Positions 1 through 6,190 of a stretch of 6,931 nucleotides of DNA are shown here, in pieces. Under the pieces are notes generated by a model that had not been told where the DNA came from, ran no database searches, and worked only from the letters and a program-made list of their open reading frames with translations. The DNA is from Opitutia bacterium UBA7876 (GTDB lineage Bacteria > Verrucomicrobiota > Verrucomicrobiia > Opitutales > Seribacteraceae). The position numbers and the translations under genes are program-made. The stretch covers positions 1-6,931 of the forward strand of contig DLRY01000008.1 in the NCBI GenBank assembly GCA_002500665.1, in the 5' to 3' direction. How positions within the stretch are numbered: position 1 is the stretch's first letter; the number at the start of each line of letters is the position of its first letter.

Positions 1-1
1 T

Positions 2-2071
2 TTCGAAAAGGCTGAGTTGCGGAGGTTACTGGACCTCGATCTGAGGGATCTCTCGAACATCCCCATCAGGGGGGTCCTCGGTTTCGAGCAGGAATATTGG
101 CGCAACCCGGCGTCCGTACACGTGATTCGTCCGGACGACGTCAGCCTGAACGGACACATGCTGATAGTAGATTCCTTCCGTAACGTCGCAGGCATGTACG
201 TCACCCGGGGCGTCGGTTACGACGACTTCGTCACGATGCGCAACTTCAGCGGTTCGGCTACTGAGAAATTCCTTACCATGGTGGACGGTCGGGAGGTCCT
301 GCAGATGATGGGCGGGACGATCAACTGGACGACGGAGGACGTCCCGTTGGAGATTCTCAACAGGGTCGAGATCATTCGCGGGCCTGGTGCATCCATTTGG
401 GGGACCAACGCGGTCAGCGGAGTCATAAACATGGTGACCAAGCATGCCGGGGACACCCAAGGCAACAGCGTCCGTCTCCTTATCGAGGACGACGGCACTT
501 TCCTTGGGGAGTACGTTCACGGCGGACAGTTGGGCGAGGATTCTTTCTACCGCGTATGGTTGCGCGATCAGGAGTACTCCGAAGGCGAACTGATGTCGGG
601 CCTGCCCGCCCGGGACGATGGCTATGCCCGCAAGGCCGGTTTTCGTTACGACAAGGAGCTTGGGATGGACTTGGACCTGACGATCGCCGGTGGCTTCGCT
701 ACGAGGCGGGTTGATCACATTCTTGACTTAACGGCCCGGCTTTTCGTCTACAACCCGGCTGATCCGACCACGCCCCTTCCCGTCGCTCTTGTTGCCCCCG
801 CCTTGATCCCCGCATCTTGGCAAGCCGTTGCGGTTCCTGGGCAAACCGTATCCGCTCTGGGCCTGCCCCGCTATCAGAATTACGAGGAAATGCCGCAGGA
901 CGCTTCGCATTTGCGGGCCAAGTTGTCAGGCATTACGGACGGGGACTTGGAATGGTCTCTTGCCGGTTACGCCGAGCTGTACGATACGACCCTGGGGCAC
1001 GTTGGTCACAGTTGGGAGAGGGAGGAGTTCGACCTAGATTTCAAGGCAAACAAGCCGATTGGGGACCGCCACCATCTTGCTTTCGGTTTATCCGCAAGGC
1101 ACGTGTCTCTGGACGTAACAGAAGTTGCAACCGCTCCCTGGAGGTTTACCGCATTCGACGCATCTACCGGGACTTTCAGGGACGACGTCCCGATCCTCGA
1201 TTATGGTTCCAGTCCCGATAGCTTTACGCGTTATGCCGGCTTTGTTCAGGATTCAATTGACCTGGACGACCGGACCATTCTGTCTCTTGGAGCGAAGTTC
1301 GAGGACAGCGACCTCTCGGGCTCGAGCATCCAGCCCGGTGCCCGCCTGTCCTATACCCTTGACGACCAGAACATCCTCTGGGGAGCCTATTCCCGTGCTT
1401 ACAGACAGGCATCTCTCGTCGAGCGATACACCAAGGTCTCCTACGGCAGGCTATGGAATCATCCGCTCGTTCCCAACCAGTGGACCACGATGGATTTCGT
1501 GGCCGACCCGACCTTGGACGACGAAAGGATGGATGCCTTCGAACTCGGCTGGCGAAACCGGTTGCAGGAAAACCTTCTCCTTGAGCTATCCCTATACCAT
1601 TACGATACCAAGGACGCCGTTTTTTCCGGCCCTCCAATCTATTCGACCAGCGACGTCTGCACCAAGGGCGCCGAACTGACCTTCGACTACAATCCCTCTG
1701 CTTCCTGGCGGCTGAGGGGAGGATACTCCTATTCTCGTGGGAAAAAGGACGGCGCCCCTCAGGAGGACTTCCCCGAGTCCATGTCGAATCTCTCCTCGCA
1801 CTTGAGTTTGCGGGACGACTTGATTTTTTCCCAAAGCCTTTACTACACGGGTGAGAGAACCATTCCCTCGGCTTACAACCCTATCCCCATCGACGATTAC
1901 CTCCGCCTGGATCTCGGTCTTGTCTGGCGCCCCGACGAAAGCCTTGAAATCGGCTTTTTCGGTCGCGACCTGCTCGACCCGGACCATCCCGAGAACATGT
2001 ACAACGACCTCGACGTCGAGCCCGGCAAGGTCAAGCGCACCTTCCTCCTCAGCATCACCAAGAAATTCTGA
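2..2071 (+). CDS. TonB-dependent outer-membrane receptor, 5' truncated by the window edge
   Basis: This is an outer-membrane active-transport channel that would take up a ligand using TonB/ExbBD energy. The ligand (siderophore, other metal complex, cobalamin or glycan) cannot be told from sequence. The reading frame is open from base 2, with no signal peptide and no TonB box visible, so the true start is upstream; the TTG at 17 is not a convincing start. Numbering from that TTG, residues 8-40 hold the usual pre-plug lead-in (DLRDLSNIPI, then PASVHVI). The plug domain follows to about residue 142, with the hallmark VDGREV, RVEIIRGPGASIWGTNAVSG and VINMVTK stretches. The rest is a 22-strand-type barrel with alternating aromatic/polar strands, a late GAELTFDY segment and a terminal ...SITKKF. 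A C-terminal Phe is the expected BAM-targeting residue. A YfiR-like gene follows after 36 bases. No frameshift is seen. Confidence 0.93.
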   Translation, partial: FEKAELRRLLDLDLRDLSNIPIRGVLGFEQEYWRNPASVHVIRPDDVSLNGHMLIVDSFRNVAGMYVTRGVGYDDFVTMRNFSGSATEKFLTMVDGREVLQMMGGTINWTTEDVPLEILNRVEIIRGPGASIWGTNAVSGVINMVTKHAGDTQGNSVRLLIEDDGTFLGEYVHGGQLGEDSFYRVWLRDQEYSEGELMSGLPARDDGYARKAGFRYDKELGMDLDLTIAGGFATRRVDHILDLTARLFVYNPADPTTPLPVALVAPALIPASWQAVAVPGQTVSALGLPRYQNYEEMPQDASHLRAKLSGITDGDLEWSLAGYAELYDTTLGHVGHSWEREEFDLDFKANKPIGDRHHLAFGLSARHVSLDVTEVATAPWRFTAFDASTGTFRDDVPILDYGSSPDSFTRYAGFVQDSIDLDDRTILSLGAKFEDSDLSGSSIQPGARLSYTLDDQNILWGAYSRAYRQASLVERYTKVSYGRLWNHPLVPNQWTTMDFVADPTLDDERMDAFELGWRNRLQENLLLELSLYHYDTKDAVFSGPPIYSTSDVCTKGAELTFDYNPSASWRLRGGYSYSRGKKDGAPQEDFPESMSNLSSHLSLRDDLIFSQSLYYTGERTIPSAYNPIPIDDYLRLDLGLVWRPDESLEIGFFGRDLLDPDHPENMYNDLDVEPGKVKRTFLLSITKKF

Positions 2072-2107
2072 ACCCTCGTGCCGCCTCTTTTTTCCAGATT
2101 CAATTCA

Positions 2108-2734
2108 ATGCCCGCAAAAAGGCTTCTGCCCGCCTTTTTCTTCGGCTTCGCATTGCTTTGTTCCGGAACCTGTCTTTCCTCTCAAAAGGCGAAAAACTCC
2201 GCAGGCGAGCGCCGAACGGCCAGGGTCCAGGCGACCTACCTCGCTCATCTGGTCCGTTTTACTCATTGGGATCAAAAGCATTTGCCGGCAGGGAACGACG
2301 CTCCCCAAATCGTGATCGTGGGGGATGACGACGGAGGTTTAGTAGAGTCTCTGGAGTTTTTGCTTGGTCAGGGCGGGCTGAAGATTGAAGGCAAGCAAGC
2401 CAAGCTTAGTTATTTCGATCGATCGAAGGAAGCCGAGGCTCGCGCCATGATTCGGGAATGCTGTCAGTTGGTCTACGTCCTTCCATCTTCCAGCCTCACT
2501 GTCCGGGAAATCAATACCCTGACCGAAAAGGCTGTCGTATTCGGCTCGGGCAAGGAGTTTGTAATCGAAGAGCAGGGTGACGTAGCCTTCATTTCCTCGC
2601 GTAACCGGGTGAAGCTGGTCGTAAGTGAAAAGTATTTCAAGAGGACTTCTCCCAAGCTCAGTTCGAAACTCGTAAACCTCAAGAGCGTGGTTGAGATTAT
2701 CCCCAATCCATCCCGCGTAGCCGAACCCGGTTGA
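2108..2734 (+). CDS. YfiR/DUF4154-family periplasmic protein
   Basis: This is a probable secreted protein of 208 residues. The ATG at 2108 is preferred because it opens directly on a signal peptide: MPAKR, a hydrophobic core about residues 6-19, then a polar SSQKA region. A GTG at 2078 would add ten residues ahead of it; neither start has a clear Shine-Dalgarno. The two Cys in the leader do not form a good lipobox. Family hallmarks are RVQATYLAHLVRFTHW near residues 39-54, a beta strand QIVIVGDDD (67-75), CCQLVYVLPSS (118-128), a late VKLVVS strand and KLSSKLVNL (183-191). In Pseudomonas, YfiR is a periplasmic repressor of the diguanylate cyclase YfiN, but many family members sit beside TonB-dependent receptors without a defined role. 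This one follows such a receptor by 36 bases and is probably co-transcribed with it. No GGDEF or histidine-kinase gene is visible here; one could lie upstream. Family membership is fairly secure, function inferred. Confidence 0.82.
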   Translation: MPAKRLLPAFFFGFALLCSGTCLSSQKAKNSAGERRTARVQATYLAHLVRFTHWDQKHLPAGNDAPQIVIVGDDDGGLVESLEFLLGQGGLKIEGKQAKLSYFDRSKEAEARAMIRECCQLVYVLPSSSLTVREINTLTEKAVVFGSGKEFVIEEQGDVAFISSRNRVKLVVSEKYFKRTSPKLSSKLVNLKSVVEIIPNPSRVAEPG

Positions 2735-2791
2735 GCCTCGGACACGCCCGGGGCGATTATCCCGCCTAGGAGTTCGGTTCCGGAGGAGGGT

Positions 2792-3748
2792 TCAGTCAAG
2801 CGAAGCAGTCTTGAGGGAAAGTCCCCTCCTGTTCTCACCGGTGACGGAGGATACCTCGAGCTTTAGGGTAGTCCCGGGCTTCATTGACCTCATCATGCGG
2901 ATGAAGGGCTCGATCCGGGTGTAATTCTTGCCGTTGGCCTTGAGGATCAGGTCCTCGTTCCTAAGCCCCGCCTTGTCGGCCACTCCATCCTTGGCTACCT
3001 GCCTGAGGAGCAGGCCCTTGGCGTCGGAAGGCATTTTGCGGATGAGCTGTGTGGGTTGAGCCCACAGTTCCTCAACCGCCGCCTGAATGGAGGACACCGA
3101 GACGTTCCTCTTCTCCGAGATGAAACGGCGAATCGAAGGCAGGGGCACGGCCGAACTGACTCCCTGATGGCCCTTGCTCGTCGTGACGGTCGCGACCTGT
3201 AGCCCTATGATCTCACCCTTCTGGTTGACCCACGGGCCGCCGGATGACCCTGGGGCTCCTATGGCGCTGATCGGAATGGTGTTGGTAAAACCGCCGTTGT
3301 ACCAAGAGTAGGTCTGGGTTTTCCGGGCAATGGATCCACGGATAAGCAGGTGATGCCTGAAGATCGGGGAACCGAGCAGGAAGACGGGTTTGCCTGCGGG
3401 CGGGATTTGCTTGGCAAGGGCGAGGGCGGGGTAGGGGGCATTACCGCCAGGCAGCTTGAGGAGTGCCATGTCACTGCCCCGGTTGGTTGCGATCAACTGG
3501 AGGGCCTTTCTTCCGACCTTGGGGGAAAAGGCCTCGAGCCGCTTGCTCGGTTTCCTGATTACGTGGCACGCGGTCAGGACCAATCCGGTCGGGCAAACGA
3601 TGACTCCGGATCCATCAAGTCTTCCTCCCACCAGGATCTCGATGCAGGCCGGGCTTATTTTTTTGTAGATGCTCTGGGCCCGTGATTGAGGAATGAGGCA
3701 AACGAGGCACGAGCAGAACAGGGCGAGGGTAAAAAGGTATTTGGACAT
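2792..3748 (-). CDS. Secreted trypsin-like (HtrA/DegP-type) serine protease with one PDZ domain
   Basis: This is a predicted periplasmic serine endopeptidase of 318 residues, probably for envelope protein quality control or regulated cleavage. The ATG at 3748 is chosen because it opens on a signal peptide (MSKYLFTLAL..., likely cleavage after SRA at residue 24) and has a GAGAGGA Shine-Dalgarno nine bases upstream; a longer reading from 3817 would bury that signal. The peptidase domain spans about residues 28-210. The chymotrypsin-fold triad is intact: His62 in LTACHVI, Asp93 in GSDMALLKL and Ser169 in GAPGSSGGPW. A single PDZ domain follows at about 237-312 (GLLLRQVAKDGVADKAGLRNEDLILKANG is its binding-groove half). 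It is shorter than DegP, with one PDZ and no membrane anchor beyond the signal peptide. It runs convergently toward the YfiR-like gene with 57 bases between stops and no strong terminator there. Substrates are unknown. Confidence 0.9.
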   Translation of the reverse strand: MSKYLFTLALFCSCLVCLIPQSRAQSIYKKISPACIEILVGGRLDGSGVIVCPTGLVLTACHVIRKPSKRLEAFSPKVGRKALQLIATNRGSDMALLKLPGGNAPYPALALAKQIPPAGKPVFLLGSPIFRHHLLIRGSIARKTQTYSWYNGGFTNTIPISAIGAPGSSGGPWVNQKGEIIGLQVATVTTSKGHQGVSSAVPLPSIRRFISEKRNVSVSSIQAAVEELWAQPTQLIRKMPSDAKGLLLRQVAKDGVADKAGLRNEDLILKANGKNYTRIEPFIRMMRSMKPGTTLKLEVSSVTGENRRGLSLKTASLD

Positions 3749-3956
3749 GTTTCCGTATCCTCTCGCATTTGCGGTGGCATGTAAACGCCGCTTTTGGCTT
3801 CTTTTGCGGGCCGGCAAAACTTATTCACGTCAGACGCTTTTTCATCGAACCGGCTTACGTAATCCCCTAAGAAGGGATGACAGGGATTTCGGCCCTAGTG
3901 GTCGGAAAGATAGTATACAGTTCGAACGATTAACGATAAATGGGGTCTATATTTAT
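3749..3956. promoter_or_regulatory. Divergent intergenic promoter region
   Basis: These 208 bases separate the start of the minus-strand protease from the start of the plus-strand 115-residue protein, so promoters for both must lie here or within the neighbours. The half nearest the plus-strand gene (about 3900-3956) is clearly AT-richer than the coding DNA. It holds a possible -10-like TAGTATA at 3911-3917, but no convincing -35 at the right distance, plus small palindromes GTATAC (3913-3918) and TTCGAA (3921-3926). A five-base dyad ATCCC...GGGAT lies at 3862-3878. None of these is strong enough to name a factor. Confidence 0.4.
3758..3764 (-). promoter_or_regulatory. Ribosome binding site of the serine protease
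   Basis: Read on the minus strand, GAGAGGA lies nine bases before the ATG at 3748. It is the only clear Shine-Dalgarno-like sequence before any start in this window, and it decides the protease start against the longer reading that begins at 3817. Confidence 0.6.
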
Positions 3957-4304
3957 ATGAGTATTAATTACCGGGATGCAAAGTGGATTCTCGCCAAGGT
4001 GGAGGAAGCGCGGGAAGTAATCAACAGTTACAGGGGGATGGAGACTTTGGGCAAGCGCCTCAAGTACAAGAACAACAAGGAGCTGATCCTCAAGCTCTTT
4101 GAGATCGAGGATGACGAGGCCATCGTCGAAGTCTTCACTCACCTCAAAGCCCTCTACGAGGAGCAGTGGGGAGACGCCGAGGCAACGGCCCCGCCGGAAA
4201 GCCCAGGGGTAGTGGAGGAGGATCTCTCCGCCGACTCTGCGGGAAAGGAATCAGCCTCGGTTTCCGAGGAGATTTCGGAAGAGACTTCCGTAGCTTCCGG
4301 CTAG
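3957..4304 (+). CDS. Conserved-looking hypothetical protein, 115 residues, acidic C-terminal tail
   Basis: I do not recognise a family. The ATG at 3957 is chosen because it follows the AT-rich leader, and because the longer in-frame reading from 3693 would run through the opposite gene's signal peptide and the promoter region; no clear Shine-Dalgarno precedes it. Residues 1-70 are rich in Lys, Glu and Leu and look helical (YRDAKWILAKVEEAREVINSY, then LKYKNNKELILKLFEIEDDEAIVEVFTHLKALYEEQW). Residues about 72-115 form a low-complexity tail dominated by Glu, Ser, Ala and Pro, with almost no basic residues, probably disordered. There is no signal peptide, membrane segment or Cys, so it should be cytoplasmic. 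It is divergent from the protease and is followed by a hairpin-plus-T-run terminator, so it is probably a single-gene unit. The basic/helical head with an acidic tail would suit a small adaptor or nucleic-acid-associated protein, but that is speculation. Confidence 0.72.
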   Translation: MSINYRDAKWILAKVEEAREVINSYRGMETLGKRLKYKNNKELILKLFEIEDDEAIVEVFTHLKALYEEQWGDAEATAPPESPGVVEEDLSADSAGKESASVSEEISEETSVASG

Positions 4305-4307
4305 TTG

Positions 4308-4331
4308 GGGAGCGGTGCCGGTTCCCTTTTT
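4308..4331 (+). terminator. Weak intrinsic terminator after the 115-residue protein gene
   Basis: GGGAGC at 4308-4313 pairs with GTTCCC at 4321-4326 (six pairs including one G-U), leaving a seven-base loop, and is followed at once by five T residues at 4327-4331. It begins four bases after the stop codon. The stem is short, so termination may be partial. Confidence 0.45.
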
Positions 4332-4356
4332 GCTATTGGGGCATTCGCGGAAGGAA

Positions 4357-4388
4357 TTTCCCGAACGTTCTGCTTGCGTTTTCCCGAA
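4357..4388 (+). repeat. 9-base direct repeat upstream of the yqgE-like gene
   Basis: TTTCCCGAA occurs at 4357-4365 and again at 4380-4388, 23 bases start to start (roughly two helical turns). Both copies lie within the 102-base gap before the yqgE-like gene. This is a possible operator for a factor binding tandem half-sites; no known consensus is matched. Confidence 0.4.
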
Positions 4389-4406
4389 ATCATTCGAGTC
4401 TATTGA

Positions 4407-4994
4407 TTGAACCAACTCGTTTTGAACCTAACCCAGAGATTTAAGCCTTCCACTTGCCTGTCGGGCAGCATTCTCCTTTCACATCCCAGTCTGAGGGACC
4501 CCAATTTCCTCAAGACCGTGGTCTTTCTTTCCTCACATTCGGATGAGCACGGAACCTTGGGGGTCATCTTGAACCGTCCCATCGGAAAGAGCCTCGGTGA
4601 CCTTGACAATCAGTTCAAGAGCTTGGATTTCGCCGACGTCCCTGTTTTCGAGGGTGGTCCAGTGGAGAGGGAAAAATTGATCGTGGCTGCCTGGCAATGG
4701 CTCAGCGAACCCACCTCCTTCAAGCTTTACTTCGGGATAGACCTGGAAAAGGCCAAGACCCTGCGTGAGGAGAACCCCGAGATTCAGATAGCCTGCTTCC
4801 TCGGTCATTCGGGATGGTCGCCCGGTCAGCTTGAGAACGAGCTGGATGACGACGCTTGGCTCGTTCACAACCTGGATCACGAACTTTTCTCCGAGATGGA
4901 GAACGAGAACCAGGTCTGGAAGAAAATCGTCGGATCGATGAGCGACGAATTGCGTCTGCTTGCCGACGCCCCCGAGAATCCGTCCTCCAACTAA
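4407..4994 (+). CDS. yqgE: YqgE/AlgH family protein (UPF0301, DUF179)
   Basis: This is a cytoplasmic protein of 195 residues if it starts at the TTG at 4407. Its family is widespread and structurally known, but its biochemical role is unsettled; AlgH was linked to alginate/virulence regulation in Pseudomonas. Family hallmarks are in order: GSILLSHPSLRDPNFLKTVVFL (20-41, the typical N-terminal motif), GTLGVILNRPI (49-59), FEGGPV (81-86), FLGHSGWSPGQLENEL (131-146) and DAWLV (149-153). An in-frame TGA lies immediately upstream at 4404, and no ATG occurs before the conserved core, so the start must be TTG 4407, TTG 4422 or CTG 4458. None has an evident Shine-Dalgarno. Length fits the family (about 185-200). 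It probably has its own promoter in the preceding gap and is separated from the glutamine synthetase gene by 153 bases. Confidence 0.88.
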   Translation: MNQLVLNLTQRFKPSTCLSGSILLSHPSLRDPNFLKTVVFLSSHSDEHGTLGVILNRPIGKSLGDLDNQFKSLDFADVPVFEGGPVEREKLIVAAWQWLSEPTSFKLYFGIDLEKAKTLREENPEIQIACFLGHSGWSPGQLENELDDDAWLVHNLDHELFSEMENENQVWKKIVGSMSDELRLLADAPENPSSN

Positions 4995-5017
4995 GCCTTC
5001 TCGGTCCCTGTTGGAGG
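4984..5017. repeat. Perfect 8-base inverted repeat spanning the yqgE stop codon
   Basis: CCTCCAAC at 4984-4991 is the exact reverse complement of GTTGGAGG at 5010-5017, with an 18-base loop that contains the yqgE TAA. No T-run follows, so it is not a classical terminator. Its centre is about 80 bases before the predicted glutamine synthetase transcription start, in the range where sigma-54 activators commonly bind. Confidence 0.4.
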
Positions 5018-5027
5018 TGTCGGAATT

Positions 5028-5047
5028 TGCTCAATTTTGTTCGAGCA
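5028..5047. repeat. Inverted repeat TGCTC-N10-GAGCA upstream of glutamine synthetase
   Basis: TGCTC at 5028-5032 mirrors GAGCA at 5043-5047. The 20-base dyad ends eight bases before the -24 element of the predicted sigma-54 promoter. It does not match the NtrC consensus spacing. Possible regulator site, weak. Confidence 0.3.
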
Positions 5048-5061
5048 TGCCGCTTTGGCAT
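5047..5061. repeat. Inverted repeat ATGCC-N5-GGCAT overlapping the -24 element
   Basis: ATGCC at 5047-5051 mirrors GGCAT at 5057-5061. The right arm is also the core of the -24 element, so a protein bound here would compete with RNA polymerase. Part of the symmetry may be a by-product of the promoter sequence. Confidence 0.3.
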
Positions 5062-5071
5062 TAGTTTTGCT
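5055..5071 (+). promoter_or_regulatory. Predicted sigma-54 (RpoN) -24/-12 promoter of glutamine synthetase
   Basis: TTGGCATTAGTTTTGCT fits the 17-base RpoN consensus (YTGGCACGRNNNTTGCW) at all fixed positions except the C and G after TGGCA. The invariant GG (5057-5058) and GC (5069-5070) are separated by exactly ten bases. Transcription would start near 5082, giving a leader of about 66 bases. A sigma-70 reading of the same stretch (TTGGCA, 18-base spacer, TATATC) is poorer but not excluded. RpoN control fits a nitrogen-assimilation gene, as at enterobacterial glnA and rhizobial glnII. Confidence 0.68.
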
Positions 5072-5095
5072 AGTATTTTATATCCTTTTCCTTTG

Positions 5096-5114
5096 AAGCG
5101 AATCCGATTCGTTT
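5096..5114 (+). other. Small hairpin in the glutamine synthetase mRNA leader
   Basis: AAGCGAAT at 5096-5103 pairs with ATTCGTTT at 5107-5114 (eight pairs, one G-U) around a three-base CCG loop. The predicted start of transcription is near 5082 and the ATG is at 5148. There is no long U-run after it, so it is not an evident attenuator; it could affect RNA stability or be chance. Confidence 0.3.
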
Positions 5115-5147
5115 TACGGGACACGTACCCAAGATATCCAACCACCT

Positions 5148-6167
5148 ATGAGTAAGCATAAGTTAGAATACATCTGGCTCGACGGCTACAAGCCGACCCA
5201 GAGCCTTCGCGGTAAAACGATGATCATCGAGGACTTTAGCGGCAAGCTGGAGGACGCCAAGCAATGGTCCTTCGACGGCTCTTCCACGGAACAAGCCTCG
5301 GGAGACGACTCGGATTGCCTCCTTCAGCCCGTTCACGTCATTCCCGACCCGGATCGTTTCGGAGGCAATGGCTGGCTCGTCATGTGCGAGGTGCTCAACG
5401 CCGACGGTACCCCACACGAGTCCAACGGACGCGCCACCATCGACGAGGACGACGATGATTTCTGGTTCGGTTTCGAGCAGGAGTATACGCTAATCGACCT
5501 TGAGACTAACCTTCCTCTCGGTTTCCCAAAAGATGCCTTTCCTGCACCCCAGGGTCCCTACTACACCTCAGTCGGCGCCCGTAACACCAAGGGCCGCGAA
5601 CTGATCGACGAGCACTTGCATCTTTGCCTGGAGGCAGGGCTCAACGTCGAGGGAATCAACGCAGAGGTAATGATGGGCCAGTGGGAATACCAGATCTTTG
5701 CCAAGGGTGCGAAAAACGCCGGCGACCAGATCTGGCTCGCCCGCTACCTCCTCGAACGTACCGCAGAGAGCTACGATATCGCCATCGACCTTCATCCCAA
5801 GCCCGTGCAGGGTGACTGGAACGGTTCCGGCATGCACGCCAACTTCTCCAACGGCGCTATGCGCGACGAAGGTGGCGAGGAGCTCTTCAAGAAAATCTGT
5901 GAGGAATTCGGCAAGAACATCGATCGTCACATTAGCGTTTACGGCGCCGATAACGACCAAAGGCTTACCGGACTCCACGAAACCCAGTCCATCGACAAGT
6001 TCAGCTACGGAGTTTCCGACCGCGGGGCATCCATCCGGGTTCCCGTCGGTACTGTCCAGGATGGCTGGAAGGGTCGCTTGGAAGACAGGCGTCCCGCTTC
6101 AAACGGCGATCCCTACAGGATTGCCTCGGTCATCATAAAGACTACCAAGGAAGCCTTGGCCTCCTGA
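5148..6167 (+). CDS. glnII: Glutamine synthetase type II (eukaryote-type, GSII)
   Basis: The enzyme joins ammonium to glutamate with ATP to make glutamine, the central step of nitrogen assimilation in the cytoplasm. It has 339 residues, typical of GSII and far shorter than GSI (about 470) or GSIII (about 700). The ATG at 5148 begins directly with the beta-grasp domain (YIWLDG at 8-13, SLRGKT). Then come WSFDGSST (40-47), WFGFEQEYT (106-114, metal-binding Glu110/Glu112), GPYYTSVGA, GINAEVMMGQWEYQ (169-182, Glu173 and Glu180), GDWNGSGMHANFS (222-234, His230), NDQRLTGLHET (269-279) and ASIRVP followed by LEDRRPASNGDPY (311-323), which carries the active-site Arg/Glu set. All key residues appear present. 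GSII lacks the adenylylation loop Tyr of GSI, so control is expected at transcription, matching the sigma-54 promoter upstream. No Shine-Dalgarno is seen. It appears monocistronic, ended by a strong terminator. Confidence 0.96.
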   Translation: MSKHKLEYIWLDGYKPTQSLRGKTMIIEDFSGKLEDAKQWSFDGSSTEQASGDDSDCLLQPVHVIPDPDRFGGNGWLVMCEVLNADGTPHESNGRATIDEDDDDFWFGFEQEYTLIDLETNLPLGFPKDAFPAPQGPYYTSVGARNTKGRELIDEHLHLCLEAGLNVEGINAEVMMGQWEYQIFAKGAKNAGDQIWLARYLLERTAESYDIAIDLHPKPVQGDWNGSGMHANFSNGAMRDEGGEELFKKICEEFGKNIDRHISVYGADNDQRLTGLHETQSIDKFSYGVSDRGASIRVPVGTVQDGWKGRLEDRRPASNGDPYRIASVIIKTTKEALAS

Positions 6168-6190
6168 GGAAGGACTACTTTTCTTCATTC

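Noticed and set aside
83..103. Near-identical 21-base stretch shared with glnII at 5468-5488, both encoding GFEQEY
   Set aside because: In glnII it is the conserved metal-binding motif. In the receptor it falls in the variable lead-in to the plug. There is no similarity around it, so it is most likely coincidence.
26..718. Long minus-strand reading frame of 230 codons opposite the receptor
   Set aside because: It lies antiparallel to a clearly recognisable TonB receptor plug; its translation has no family features and reflects GC-biased codon use on the other strand.
2735..2791. Possible terminator between the convergent YfiR-like and protease genes
   Set aside because: Only a four-pair CGCC/GGCG stem without a T-run is present; it is too weak to annotate.
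3862..3878. ATCCC-N7-GGGAT dyad in the divergent region
   Set aside because: The five-base arms are common by chance and no consensus or second copy supports an operator.
3693..3956. 88-codon N-terminal extension of the 115-residue protein
   Set aside because: It overlaps the start and signal peptide of the protease on the opposite strand and crosses the AT-rich promoter region; the translation is low in recognisable structure.
4720..5145. 141-codon minus-strand frame opposite yqgE and the glnII promoter
   Set aside because: The translation is Arg/Ser-rich shadow sequence crossing a promoter and two intergenic dyads; no start signal or family match.
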